From: CAYPPG01 sp964412555
GTDB taxonomy: Bacteria; Hinthialibacterota; Hinthialibacteria; Hinthialibacterales; Hinthialibacteraceae
Reading direction: 5' to 3'
DNA: 64,000 nucleotides
Assembly (NCBI GenBank): GCA_964412555.1
Contig: CAYPPG010000022.1
Coordinates: 44,455-108,454 of the forward strand
Part shown: piece by piece, positions 1 through 8,730 of the stretch
Position numbering within the stretch: the first letter of the stretch is position 1
Layout of the letters: each line of letters opens with the position of its first letter
Translations under genes and position numbers: made by a program
Notes under the pieces: model-generated
Database searches by the model: none
What the model saw: only the letters and a program-made list of their open reading frames with translations
What the model was told of the DNA's origin: nothing

Positions 1-63
1 CACCGCCGGCATCCGTATCGGCGTAAAAAACGCGGTAAGGATAAGTGTGTTCCCGAAAAATGA
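1..63 (+). CDS. C-terminal tail of an upstream gene (partial)
   Basis: The first frame is open from the window edge to a TGA at 61-63 and encodes a very basic tail (HRRHPYRRKKRGKDKCVPEK). The TGA overlaps the ATG of the next gene as ATGA at 60-63, a classic translational-coupling arrangement. This is why I read it as the end of a real upstream gene in the same operon. Only 20 residues are visible, so no function can be given. Confidence 0.4.
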   Translation, partial: HRRHPYRRKKRGKDKCVPEK

Positions 64-1910
64 CGGGTTGGAATCGTTCGTTCATTCAATTTCCCCGTAC
101 GGTTTGGTCGTTGATCATCGCCGGAGTTTTCATTCGGCTGCCGTTTCTGCCATTGATCGGCTTTGAGCAGGATTTTTTGTTTTTCACATCCTGGGCATCG
201 TATATGGCAGACCATGGTTTTCTTGCCGTTTATGATCATCCGGATGAATTGCAATTTGGTTTTGTCAACTACCCACCGCTTTATTTGTATATTCTGAATT
301 TTTTAGCACATGTTTATCGATTGTTTTTAGGTGGTCCTTTGGAAACCCGGATTTTCCTTTGCATGATCAAATTGGTTACGGTTTTTGCTGAAATTTGTAT
401 TGCGTTGATGCTATATCGAATCGGAGAGCAATTGAAGGACGGGAGAACGGGAATTCAGGCGTTGATTTTGTTTTTTTTGAATCCGGCAATCCTTTATGTC
501 AGTGTTTATTATGGCCAAGTAGATGCGATATTCACCGCATTTTTGTTTGCATCTTTTTACTTGCTCATGCTGGATTTGTATTTTTGGGCGGGTTTTTTTG
601 CCGCTGCGGCATTCTTGACTAAGATTCAAACCATTCCTTTCATTCCATTGCTCTTTTTTGTTCCTGTGGCACGGCGAATTCCGCAAAAATCGCTTACATT
701 GATTGGCGGCTTTTGTCTTGCCGCTTTTCTCATACTTTCTCCGTATATCCTGACCGGCCGCTTAGGATTGGTGTATCAAAACAGTGTAACGAGCAGCCTA
801 CAATGGGGAAAATATGTAACGGTAGGCGCATTCAATGGATGGTATCTCCATGCCGACCCGAACACATTGGATTTCCGCATTTGGGGATGGTTGTTTGGAA
901 ATGACGGCATGCTGCACGTCAATGTTCTCGTGCAATGGCTGACGTACCGAAACCTCGGTGTGTTGTTGTTCGGTTCCGCTTTTTTGTTGACGTTGTACCG
1001 GATATGGCATCGTAATCACGCGAACGATTTGTGGATTGCAGCCTCGCACTTGGCATTCGCTTTTTATATGCTCCCCACCAAAGTTCACGAACGTTATTTG
1101 TTTCCTTTTTTTCTTTTTTATGCGGTATTGGCGGTTCGGAAACCGTTTCGCAAGATGATCTTTGTGGCATTGAGTGGAACTTATCTGATCAATTTGATGG
1201 TTATCTGCCCTTTATTCGCGAGACCCAAGCAGGTGGAAGAAATTGACTCGACGTTGGGTCTCATTGCCGCTGCTGTCAATGTCTTGATTTACATCTTGTT
1301 TTTGATTTATGAATATCGTGTTCCTGAGCAACCGGAACGAAAATATTCTCTATTGGCAAAGACCACATTTGTCACTTTTTTGTGTATTTTTGCTGTATTG
1401 TACATTCGCCATCATGAACGGAAAAATGATCCATATGTTTTGTACTTGAGTGATCTAACGCCTGTGAATTTTCAGCAGGATTGGCCGGAAAACGAGGGAT
1501 TGGATGCAAGAAAGGTCATCGGCCACGATTTATCGGTAGACAAACAGCAGCTGCGAATTCGGGATACGATTTACCGTTACGGCCTCGGCAGCCATGCCAA
1601 TGCAATCATCGAGTATGAGTTTCCGGGGAAATTCAACTTGTTTGAATGTCAACTGGGCGTGGACTACGAAGCGATGCCTTTATTTGAGCAATATCCCGGC
1701 CTGGCAACCGTTTTCTTTGAAATCTATGTGAATGACGTAAAGCGTTATGAAAGCCCGTTGACGATTCCGACTACTCCTCCAAGAAAAATCACTCTACCAT
1801 TACCGAAAGCAGAAGGGACGACTCGATTGAAATTGGTTGTGAAAGACGCGGGGTATCGCAATGGGGATCACGCGGATTGGGCGCTTGTTAGAGTCATTGA
1901 GACCTTTTAA
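60..1910 (+). CDS. GT-C type membrane glycosyltransferase with C-terminal NPCBM domain
   Basis: Integral-membrane protein of about 616 residues. Residues ~15-455 are a chain of hydrophobic helices resembling GT-C mannosyl/glucosyltransferases that use lipid-linked sugar donors; the first lumenal loop has an acidic residue (FEQD) followed by a long first helix pair. Residues ~460-616 match the NPCBM carbohydrate-binding fold: an LSDLTP opening, a GLGSHANA segment and a terminal KLVVKDAG...DHADWA signature. The likely role is transfer of sugars to an envelope glycan or protein on the outer face, with the NPCBM holding the acceptor. A GTG at 45 directly follows an in-frame TAA, but ATG 60 overlaps the upstream stop (ATGA) and is preferred. 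It is convergent with the envelope operon at 2-6 kb. Confidence 0.75.
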   Translation: MTGWNRSFIQFPRTVWSLIIAGVFIRLPFLPLIGFEQDFLFFTSWASYMADHGFLAVYDHPDELQFGFVNYPPLYLYILNFLAHVYRLFLGGPLETRIFLCMIKLVTVFAEICIALMLYRIGEQLKDGRTGIQALILFFLNPAILYVSVYYGQVDAIFTAFLFASFYLLMLDLYFWAGFFAAAAFLTKIQTIPFIPLLFFVPVARRIPQKSLTLIGGFCLAAFLILSPYILTGRLGLVYQNSVTSSLQWGKYVTVGAFNGWYLHADPNTLDFRIWGWLFGNDGMLHVNVLVQWLTYRNLGVLLFGSAFLLTLYRIWHRNHANDLWIAASHLAFAFYMLPTKVHERYLFPFFLFYAVLAVRKPFRKMIFVALSGTYLINLMVICPLFARPKQVEEIDSTLGLIAAAVNVLIYILFLIYEYRVPEQPERKYSLLAKTTFVTFLCIFAVLYIRHHERKNDPYVLYLSDLTPVNFQQDWPENEGLDARKVIGHDLSVDKQQLRIRDTIYRYGLGSHANAIIEYEFPGKFNLFECQLGVDYEAMPLFEQYPGLATVFFEIYVNDVKRYESPLTIPTTPPRKITLPLPKAEGTTRLKLVVKDAGYRNGDHADWALVRVIETF

Positions 1911-1992
1911 AAAGCGGTTGATTTTCCAATATGCAACAGAAAAAATGACAAAAGAGCAGAAAGCACGGTTTCGTAAAGCAAAGTCAAAGTAA
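1861..1992 (+). CDS. possible 43-residue basic protein overlapping the end of the glycosyltransferase
   Basis: An ATG-initiated frame, shifted +1 relative to the upstream gene, overlaps its last 50 bases and runs on for 82 bases past its stop. It ends in a lysine/arginine-rich tail (MTKEQKARFRKAKSK). The ribosome-binding site is weak (GGGG about 6 bases upstream). Composition is protein-like, but an open frame this short can arise by chance and I recognise no family. Confidence 0.27.
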   Translation: MGITRIGRLLESLRPFKKRLIFQYATEKMTKEQKARFRKAKSK

Positions 1993-2024
1993 CGATCCAC
2001 ATACTTTTTGTGTTTTTCGGATTA

Positions 2025-3140
2025 TTACAGCATTTTATTCATTTCGTCAACTTCATTTTCATCGAATGAAATTTCTTCTTCCTCCGTTATCGGAGCTTTT
2101 GGGAAAAGAGTGTTCAGGCGTGCGCATGTTGTAAAAAATACGATCCCACCTCCAAGCAAATAAAGATGATACGTGAAGAGTCTCCATAACAAGATGACGA
2201 TACCAATGACCGCTTGAGGAATAATCAATTTCAGAATGAGGGCCGTTGACACTTCAACCCCACCGCCGCCACCCGGCAAGACGAAAAGCAATGAGCCTAA
2301 AAAAAGAAATCCCTGCAACATGAATAGGAGAATTGGATCATTCGGTATGGATAAGGCGTAAAGAATCAGGGGAAGAATGCTGTACCGGCAAATCCACTGA
2401 ATGCTGGCCAAACAAAACGTCGCCAATACGGAAGTGCCCCGCATCATAAACAAGCGGTGCAATCCCTCTTTCATCTGACGCCACCCCACGATCATTCTCC
2501 ATTTGAGGAAACGGCTTCGAGCAGGTAGGCGATATTTTAAAAGAATCGGCCAGATCATGATTTTTTTTGAAAGAGATTGAATCAAACGGTATTTTATGAT
2601 CAAGCAAATTACGATTACAGCACAAAAAATAAAAATCAACAAAGTACCCCATTCGACAGATTGTAAAAGATTTAAAATCTTGGGATTTCGAATGAGGGAA
2701 TACAAAGCAAAAGGAAATAAGCAAGAAAAGAATAGAGTATCCAACGCAACATCGGTTGCCAACATAGAGGTGCCATGGGCTAAAGGCACACCGGCGCGGC
2801 GGAGGAGTCCAAGCCGGATGACGGCTCCCCCCATTCCGGCGGGAGTTGCGGCGATTCCGAATTCAGAGGAGAGAGAAATCGCGATGCTTTGCCGATAGGT
2901 TAAATAGTATCCCAAAGAGCGGGAAAGAATCAGGATTCGTCCACCGTTGCACAACCAGGCAGTGATAACCATCACAATCATAACGATACTGATTTCCCAT
3001 CGAAAATGTTTGAGTTGTTCGATGGTTTCTGCTTCCGTCGTGAAAAAGACGACTATCGTTGTCGCCAAAACGCCCAGAATCACTCCCTGCAACGCATAGC
3101 GAAAAAGATTCTTTTGTGTCAGTTTTTTTGTTCTTGCCAT
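2025..3140 (-). CDS. YbhN/AglD/MprF-type flippase-domain membrane protein
   Basis: 371 residues with about eight to nine hydrophobic segments. The motif around residues 95-125 (EFGIAATPAGMGGAVIRLG) and the later LPGGGGGVEVS loop are hallmarks of the LPG-synthase transmembrane / UPF0104 family (PF03706). Members translocate aminoacyl-lipids or polyprenol-linked sugars; here there is no aminoacyl-transferase domain, so a lipid-linked sugar translocation role is the better inference. The N-terminus is basic and the C-terminus is a short acidic tail (EEEEISFDENEVDE). It is the last gene of a four-gene minus-strand operon, after GT4, GNAT and DUF2334 deacetylase genes, about 157 bases downstream of the third. 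Confidence 0.75.
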   Translation of the reverse strand: MARTKKLTQKNLFRYALQGVILGVLATTIVVFFTTEAETIEQLKHFRWEISIVMIVMVITAWLCNGGRILILSRSLGYYLTYRQSIAISLSSEFGIAATPAGMGGAVIRLGLLRRAGVPLAHGTSMLATDVALDTLFFSCLFPFALYSLIRNPKILNLLQSVEWGTLLIFIFCAVIVICLIIKYRLIQSLSKKIMIWPILLKYRLPARSRFLKWRMIVGWRQMKEGLHRLFMMRGTSVLATFCLASIQWICRYSILPLILYALSIPNDPILLFMLQGFLFLGSLLFVLPGGGGGVEVSTALILKLIIPQAVIGIVILLWRLFTYHLYLLGGGIVFFTTCARLNTLFPKAPITEEEEISFDENEVDEMNKML

Positions 3141-3297
3141 AAACCGGGATGATCCTACTCTTGAATTGTACGCAGAGTGTATCGGGCTGCGATTTGTATG
3201 AAACCGACAATCAATATAGTCAGCCTGAGAAAAACTACGAATATACGTGGTTCTTATTTCTATTTCTTGAGCTGGAGAACAGCCATAGTCTTGTTAT

Positions 3298-4059
3298 TTA
3301 AAGATGATTTGAGAGGTTGGCAAGGTGGGTATACGTTACCAATTGCCGTTTATTCAAAAGTTGCGCGATACAAGAACGAATCATGAAGCGAATCTCCGGG
3401 TATTTTAAATCGTCCGGATGTACTGCGATTCGGATGATTTTTGCCGAACGATTGAGTGATGACCAAAATGACACCCACTTTTTCGAAACAAACCTACGCC
3501 ATCGGTTTCGTGAACTAAAAACCAAGGTCGGTGCATAGACGGTCTTATTTGTTTGAAGAAAATCCAAATGCTGTAGGGTTGTGGTGTAAAGGAGTTCCGA
3601 ATCGCGAATCGCTTCACGGGAACCGCGGCTCAACAACCAAGCGGGAGCGACAAATCCTTTTGTTTCCAAGTGAAGTGAATGGAACATCTCGAGTCCATTT
3701 GTAATTCGCGTTTTCGCTTGGTCGTAATTCAGCTGATAAAATTCACCTTCTCCGGCCGTATATATCCGTCCCATTCCTTTGGATATCCATCCCCCTGTAA
3801 CAATTTTCGCTTTGTGTGAATAACCATGAAGGCAAATTTCATGATTGCGATTTTGCATTGTTCGCAACCAATCGAGAAATTCAGGATATTCGGCGATTGG
3901 ATATTCATCATGAAAATTGGGAACGACGAGAAGAGTCGTTGTCAGTAAGCCTAATTCCTCCATTTCCGTGAGAAAAGGACGATAGATTTTCTCGGAATGA
4001 GGGGTTACGTCGTGTAAAGATACTACGAGATATTTCTTTTGGATCGGTTCCTCAACCAT
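3298..4059 (-). CDS. DUF2334 / polysaccharide-deacetylase-like protein
   Basis: 253 residues with a NodB-like TIM-barrel pattern: an early Asp in SLHDVTPHSE, then HGYSHKAK (metal-binding His pair) near residue 80, and a late HPDD motif near residue 216. These match DUF2334, a branch of carbohydrate esterase family 4 deacetylases. No signal peptide is evident, so it probably acts on a cytoplasmic or membrane-linked sugar intermediate, for example removing an acetyl group from a lipid-linked N-acetyl sugar made by the neighbouring GT4. It lies 6 bases after the GNAT gene and is clearly in the same operon. The start has only a weak ribosome-binding site (GAAGAA). Confidence 0.78.
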   Translation of the reverse strand: MVEEPIQKKYLVVSLHDVTPHSEKIYRPFLTEMEELGLLTTTLLVVPNFHDEYPIAEYPEFLDWLRTMQNRNHEICLHGYSHKAKIVTGGWISKGMGRIYTAGEGEFYQLNYDQAKTRITNGLEMFHSLHLETKGFVAPAWLLSRGSREAIRDSELLYTTTLQHLDFLQTNKTVYAPTLVFSSRNRWRRFVSKKWVSFWSSLNRSAKIIRIAVHPDDLKYPEIRFMIRSCIAQLLNKRQLVTYTHLANLSNHL

Positions 4060-4065
4060 GATTCT

Positions 4066-4728
4066 TCATTTCAATTCATTGACGACAGTTGTGACATAGG
4101 TTTTTTCATCGGTATGGTCTTGAAATTTGCTGATTTCTTTTTGATCCATAATATGGAAACCAAATTTTTCGAATGCCCGCGCCGTGCGGCGTCCTTCTTT
4201 GGTTTGGATTTGACCGAAAATGCGTTTGTTTCCGCGTTTTTTCGCCCATGCAATAAATGAGCGGATCAAGCGCTGTCCCTGCATACAATTGCGATGCTCT
4301 GGAAGGATATTGAAATGCAAATGTCCTGCTTGTTTTGGTGCAGTCGGAGTTTCTTTGCGGCCTTGAAAACAGCACCATTTCAGAAATTTGTGGCTTTCCC
4401 GATTATATCGCCCGAAGATCAGACGAGAAAGTACTTTCGGGGTGATAACGGTAAGAAGAAGACCTATCTGAACCAATTGATGATATCGATACCGCGTACA
4501 GCCGAGTAAATAGCCGACTATTTCTTGATTGTATTCCACGACCCACGCGCTTTCCGGCTCCCAATCCGTATAATAACGTGTTAAAAAGTCAGCGAATACA
4601 TCACGGTCACAAAAGATAGGATCGATGGGATTTCCCGAAAAACCGGTTTCACAGCAAATATGGCGGATGGCCTCGCGGTCAGTGGGTGAGTACGGGCGTA
4701 TGGTGTAGCTCATCTTGTTTTTCATCAA
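4066..4728 (-). CDS. GNAT-family N-acetyltransferase
   Basis: About 215-220 residues. The N-terminal TIRPYSPTDREAIRHICCETG, a central strand ending VEYNQEIVGYLLG, and the LHFNILPEHR...GQRLIRSFIAWAKKRG segment (acetyl-CoA pyrophosphate loop and helix) fit the GNAT fold. The C-terminal 'ARAFEKFGFHIMDQKE' is the usual final strand. The gene overlaps the 3' end of the GT4 gene by about 50 bases; starts at 4728, 4725 or 4713 are all possible. In this operon it would add, and the DUF2334 enzyme remove, an acyl group on the sugar product. That pairing is inference. Confidence 0.8.
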   Translation of the reverse strand: MMKNKMSYTIRPYSPTDREAIRHICCETGFSGNPIDPIFCDRDVFADFLTRYYTDWEPESAWVVEYNQEIVGYLLGCTRYRYHQLVQIGLLLTVITPKVLSRLIFGRYNRESHKFLKWCCFQGRKETPTAPKQAGHLHFNILPEHRNCMQGQRLIRSFIAWAKKRGNKRIFGQIQTKEGRRTARAFEKFGFHIMDQKEISKFQDHTDEKTYVTTVVNELK

Positions 4729-5923
4729 ATTCGGGAATCAAAAAATCTTCAACCGGTTCTCCTTGTAAAATATGTTCATAGAGACGAAATATCCGGTCAA
4801 ATGTCATCCGGATCGAAAAATGTTGAACCATCCGGAGACGGCGTTCTTCGGGGCTTTGAGATTCGGGGATATTATCGATTTGATGCACGGCGGCTGCCAA
4901 ATCCGAAGGACGAGCCGTATCGGACATGATCAAAGGATATTCTCCGGCAACGGTTTCATCCAAGCCCCCGTTTTTGACAGCAAGCACACGGGTACCGCAT
5001 GCTTGCGCTTCCAACGAAGTGATACCGAACGTTTCATAGCGCCCGGCATGGACGAATAAATCCGCCGCAGAATAGTAGGAGGTCAATTCCGAAATGGACG
5101 TCGAATATTGATACCATGAGATCGACGGATTTTCTTTTACCGTTTTTTGGACAAAATTTCTCAGCTCACCATCCCCAACTAACAGTAGATGGTATTTTCC
5201 CTGACGCCGGTTTTGAGCCGGCAGATAATTCATCATTTCAATGAGAGAATAAATGTTTTTTTCCCGTCCCAAACGTCCGACAAAAAGCAAAAGGGTATCA
5301 TTTTCAGAAAGGCCTAACTCTTTTCGAACCTTATAGGCATCCGGATTGGGATAAAAACTGTGAATATCGGTTCCCAAGGGAATCCGGACAACATGTTCTA
5401 TTCCGCATTCACGCAAAAGTTGTTCCATCCGCCGGCTCGCTACGATGGTTGCGTTCATTCGATTATATAAATCCTGTACATACCGGTTGATCCAGCCTGA
5501 TAGTATATTTTCGATCCGTATCCCACAAAATCGGCTGATTGTTCTTCCTAATGCCCGGGGAAAATCGGAATGATAAAAAGCTACGATGGGGATATTCGTC
5601 TGCTTTGCTGCTTCTAGTGCGATCCACGCGGAGCGGTAGGGATCTCCCACTTCAATGAGATCCGGTTTTTCGCTCTCAACAATGGATAAAATTCGTTTTC
5701 GGTTCAATAACATACGGTAACTAAGTGAACCGATCAATCGGAAGGATTTTACTTCGTAAAAAGTCGTCTGAAAGCGGCTATAAATGCTGTTCTGTTCAGC
5801 CGGAACAATAACAATATGCTGATCCTCCGGCCGGGAGGAAAAACTTTGGATTTTATCTTCAAGATAACGTTTTACACCGCCACTAAGGGGGCTGTAAAAC
5901 TGAACAATGTCACATACTTTCAT
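4679..5923 (-). CDS. GT4-family glycosyltransferase
   Basis: 414 residues with GT-B fold. The N-terminal Rossmann half begins with CDIVQFYSPLSGGVKRYLED, the glycine loop that binds the sugar nucleotide. The C-terminal half has the VGRLGREKNIYSL strand-helix and the family E-x7-E motif (ETFGITSLE). It probably transfers a hexose from a nucleotide sugar to a lipid or lipid-sugar acceptor at the inner leaflet. I prefer ATG 5923 (GGAAGAG about nine bases upstream) over a GTG at 5950. It is the first gene of the operon GT4-GNAT-DUF2334-flippase. The start codon sits at the centre of an 18-bp perfect palindrome, which may affect expression. Confidence 0.85.
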   Translation of the reverse strand: MKVCDIVQFYSPLSGGVKRYLEDKIQSFSSRPEDQHIVIVPAEQNSIYSRFQTTFYEVKSFRLIGSLSYRMLLNRKRILSIVESEKPDLIEVGDPYRSAWIALEAAKQTNIPIVAFYHSDFPRALGRTISRFCGIRIENILSGWINRYVQDLYNRMNATIVASRRMEQLLRECGIEHVVRIPLGTDIHSFYPNPDAYKVRKELGLSENDTLLLFVGRLGREKNIYSLIEMMNYLPAQNRRQGKYHLLLVGDGELRNFVQKTVKENPSISWYQYSTSISELTSYYSAADLFVHAGRYETFGITSLEAQACGTRVLAVKNGGLDETVAGEYPLIMSDTARPSDLAAAVHQIDNIPESQSPEERRLRMVQHFSIRMTFDRIFRLYEHILQGEPVEDFLIPEFDEKQDELHHTPVLTH

Positions 5924-5931
5924 GAAAGTAT
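5914..5931. promoter_or_regulatory. 18-bp perfect palindrome centred on the GT4 start codon
   Basis: ATACTTTCATGAAAGTAT equals its own reverse complement over all 18 bases and contains the minus-strand ATG at 5923-5921. It could be an operator for a dimeric repressor, or fold in the mRNA and hide the start codon. No regulator is identified. Confidence 0.4.
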
Positions 5932-6036
5932 TCTCTTCCGTTTGTTGCACTCAGTGTAATCAAGCTATTCAACAATAGCCTGATACATGGTACACTAATA
6001 CCTTTGGAATCTCAAATGCTTGTAGAGGAGTAATTT

Positions 6037-6933
6037 ATGAGAAGTACACAAATACTGTTTTTGCCTTGCATTTTATTCGTTTGTTTTGTTATCCCCCTTC
6101 TTTCGCCGGTAGAAACTCAAGCCACATCCAATACTTCTAATACGTTGGACGCCGAGGAAATATTTCAACGGGGAAAAGAATTTTATTTGGAACACAAATT
6201 CGATCAAGCCAAAATCCTCTTTCAACAATGCGTCAATCAGGAACCCAAAAATGCAGAATATCTCTGTTGGCTGGCTCAAAGTATGTCTTATGCATTGGCG
6301 GAACAGGCCAAGCAGGGAGCTTCCAAGTTAACGATGATGCCGGAAGGTAAGATGATCCGAAATTTGTTTACCAAAGCGGTTGAAATCGCTCCTTCCAATG
6401 AAAGGGCCAGGCTCGGATATGCGATTTTGCTTCGGGATATCCCGGGCTGGCTTGGTGGAGATCTTGAAGAAGCGGAAAAGATTCTCAAAGAACTGTTGAA
6501 GGAAAATCCCCACAATATATTCGCCTATCATCACCTGGGAAATCTATATATTCGAAAAGAAGAAAACTTCAAAAAAGGCATTCAGTATTTGATGGATGGA
6601 ATCAAGGAGGCGGAATCACGCACTTTAGCCAGTGAGGAACAAATGTTTCTCGACAACATGTACCACGCCGTAGGAAAAGCGTATTTGGAAAGTTTGGAAA
6701 AAAGTGAAGAAGCACTACCCTACTTGGAAAAATCATTCGCAATTAACAGCACTTCTGTGGTAACGATGATCGACCTGATCCAAGCCTATCGCAATCTGGG
6801 CCGAAAAGAAAAGGCCGGAGAAATATTGCACAAGGCAGCAGAAATAGTCAAAGACCGGAAATATAAACGGTTCAAAAAAGATATCGAATTGGCGGCAAAA
6901 CGTTTGGATATGGAAAAAGAAATCAATTTGTAG
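6037..6933 (+). CDS. secreted/periplasmic TPR-repeat protein
   Basis: 298 residues: a signal peptide (residues 1-30, hydrophobic core LFLPCILFVCFVIPLL, then ETQAT) followed by tetratricopeptide repeats. Clear TPR units begin near residues 42 (AEEIFQRGKEFYLEHKFDQA), 133 (GDLEEAEKILKELLKENPHN) and 215 (AVGKAYLESLEKSEEALPYL). The middle TPR-like block (KLTMMPEGKMIRNLFTKAVEIAPSN) is typical of TPR proteins found in Bacteroidetes and Hydrogenedentes-like genomes. It is probably a periplasmic scaffold. GAGGAG lies seven bases before ATG 6037. It is divergent from the envelope operon and stands alone before comM. Confidence 0.72.
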   Translation: MRSTQILFLPCILFVCFVIPLLSPVETQATSNTSNTLDAEEIFQRGKEFYLEHKFDQAKILFQQCVNQEPKNAEYLCWLAQSMSYALAEQAKQGASKLTMMPEGKMIRNLFTKAVEIAPSNERARLGYAILLRDIPGWLGGDLEEAEKILKELLKENPHNIFAYHHLGNLYIRKEENFKKGIQYLMDGIKEAESRTLASEEQMFLDNMYHAVGKAYLESLEKSEEALPYLEKSFAINSTSVVTMIDLIQAYRNLGRKEKAGEILHKAAEIVKDRKYKRFKKDIELAAKRLDMEKEINL

Positions 6934-7056
6934 AATCTTTACCGCGCCGTTATTGAAATTCTTTCCATTTTCTTCTATTTTCCTTCCCTATTCACAAAGA
7001 AGAAATAATCCGTTGCTGAAATCGAAAATTTTTTTTATTTTTTTGAGCTGAATTCA

Positions 7057-7086
7057 TTGACAGGTGTCTTATTTTTTTGGTATGTT
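7057..7086 (+). promoter_or_regulatory. sigma70-like promoter for comM/yifB
   Basis: A perfect TTGACA (7057-7062), an 18-base spacer rich in T, and TATGTT (7081-7086), about 60 bases before the ATG at 7146. Confidence 0.5.
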
Positions 7087-7145
7087 AATTTCTTCGACGG
7101 GTGCGTTCCAAGCCGTCCCGATCAATCGTGATCATGGAGAATATC

Positions 7146-8681
7146 ATGTATGTACGTGTTCTTTCGAGTGCCACCATTGGAATCGATGCCTATATCATGG
7201 AAGTGGAACTGGACATCGTTTCCGGTCAGCCGGGAATCACGATTGTGGGTTTACCCGATGCGGCGGTTCGAGAAAGCAAAGAACGCGTGCGTTCCGCGAT
7301 GGCAAATTGCGGCTATCAATTCCCGCCCAAACGTATGACCTTGAATCTGGCGCCGGCCGATATCCCAAAGGAAGGATCGTCTCTCGATCTCCCGATTGCG
7401 GTCGCCATGTTGGTGGGGATCGGTATTATCCCGATCGAAGCGACAGAGAAAACTTTGCTATTGGGCGAGTTGGCATTGGATGGAACGCTTCGCCCCATTC
7501 ATGGAGCCTTACCGGTCGCGATTGCCGCCAAAGAAAACCATGTAAAACGATTTTTCCTTCCGGAACAGAATGCGAAAGAAGCGGCGGTGGTAGACGGGAT
7601 CGATGTGTATCCCGTCAAAACGCTGTTGGAAGCGGTTGAAATACTGACCGAACCGAATTCCCATGCTCCCTTTCAGATCGATGTAACAGCGATTTTTGCC
7701 GAAGCCGCCCGCCATGAGGTCGATTTCTCGGAGGTGAAAGGGCAGGAAGCGGTCAAAAGAGCATTGGAAGTGGCGGCAGGCGGAGGGCATAATTTAATTA
7801 TGGTCGGCCCCCCCGGTTCCGGAAAAACGATGCTGGCGAAACGGTTACCCACGATCTTACCGCCGATGAGTTTCGAAGAAGCGTTGGAAACCACAAAAAT
7901 TCATAGTATTCACGGCTCACTTCCTTTAGACAAACCATTGATCGCAGTACGTCCCTATCGTTCTCCCCATCATTCGGTCTCGGACGCCGGCTTGATCGGG
8001 GGCGGCGCTTTTCCAAAGCCGGGTGAGGTGAGTTTGTCACATCATGGTGTCTTGTTTTTGGATGAATTGCCGGAATTTTCCCGAAATGTCTTGGAAAATC
8101 TCCGTCAACCGCTGGAGGATGGGGTTGTGACGATTTCCCGCGCGTCCGGCTCCTTGACGTTCCCAAGCCGTTTTATGTTGATCGCCGCTGCGAATCCTTG
8201 TCCGTGTGGTTATTTCGGGGATTCGACTCATGCCTGTCAATGTTCACCGGGAAAGATTCAGCGGTATATTTCCAAACTATCCGGTCCGCTTCTCGACCGA
8301 ATTGACATTCATATCGAAGTACCCAGTGTTTCTTTCGATGATTTACATGCTCCTCCGACGGGAGAGCCGTCGGAAATGATTCGACAACGAGTCAAACAGG
8401 CGAGAGAGATTCAACGGCAGCGTTTTGCCGATACCGCTATTTTCTGCAATGCGCACATGGGTTCGAAAGATATCAAAAAATACTGCAAAATGGATGATGT
8501 GACTCGCGATATGCTGCGGTCAGGATTGGAAAAATTGGGATTGTCCGCTCGCGCTTATGATCGAGTGATCAAAGTGGCGCGAACGATTGCGGATCTATCA
8601 GGGAGTGATTCGATTCGGCCGGAACATGTGTGTGAGGCCGTGCAATATCGGACGTTGGATCGGAAATTGTGGCTGAAATGA
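7146..8681 (+). CDS. comM: ComM/YifB-family AAA+ ATPase (Mg-chelatase-like)
   Basis: Full-length 511-residue member of the YifB/ComM family. Residues 1-170 are the Lon-like N-terminal domain. Residues ~195-395 are the AAA+ core with Walker A GPPGSGKT (221-228) and Walker B GVLFLDELPEF (301-311), followed by the family cysteine cluster PCPCGYFGDSTHACQC (351-366) and the C-terminal Mg-chelatase-like domain. ComM is a hexameric helicase that drives branch migration during natural transformation in Vibrio and Haemophilus; older annotations call it a magnesium chelatase subunit. The start at 7146 is chosen because GGAGA lies five bases upstream; a GTG at 7101 would add 15 residues. It is monocistronic with its own promoter. 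Confidence 0.92.
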   Translation: MYVRVLSSATIGIDAYIMEVELDIVSGQPGITIVGLPDAAVRESKERVRSAMANCGYQFPPKRMTLNLAPADIPKEGSSLDLPIAVAMLVGIGIIPIEATEKTLLLGELALDGTLRPIHGALPVAIAAKENHVKRFFLPEQNAKEAAVVDGIDVYPVKTLLEAVEILTEPNSHAPFQIDVTAIFAEAARHEVDFSEVKGQEAVKRALEVAAGGGHNLIMVGPPGSGKTMLAKRLPTILPPMSFEEALETTKIHSIHGSLPLDKPLIAVRPYRSPHHSVSDAGLIGGGAFPKPGEVSLSHHGVLFLDELPEFSRNVLENLRQPLEDGVVTISRASGSLTFPSRFMLIAAANPCPCGYFGDSTHACQCSPGKIQRYISKLSGPLLDRIDIHIEVPSVSFDDLHAPPTGEPSEMIRQRVKQAREIQRQRFADTAIFCNAHMGSKDIKKYCKMDDVTRDMLRSGLEKLGLSARAYDRVIKVARTIADLSGSDSIRPEHVCEAVQYRTLDRKLWLK

Positions 8682-8730
8682 AATTATATTGACATTCTTG
8701 CATTCCATGGAGCTTAAAATACTGCTTCGT

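Noticed and set aside
7146..8681. Magnesium chelatase subunit for chlorophyll or cobalamin synthesis
   Set aside because: Full-length ComM/YifB architecture with Lon-like N-terminus and cysteine cluster; no BchD/BchH or cobN-type genes are nearby.
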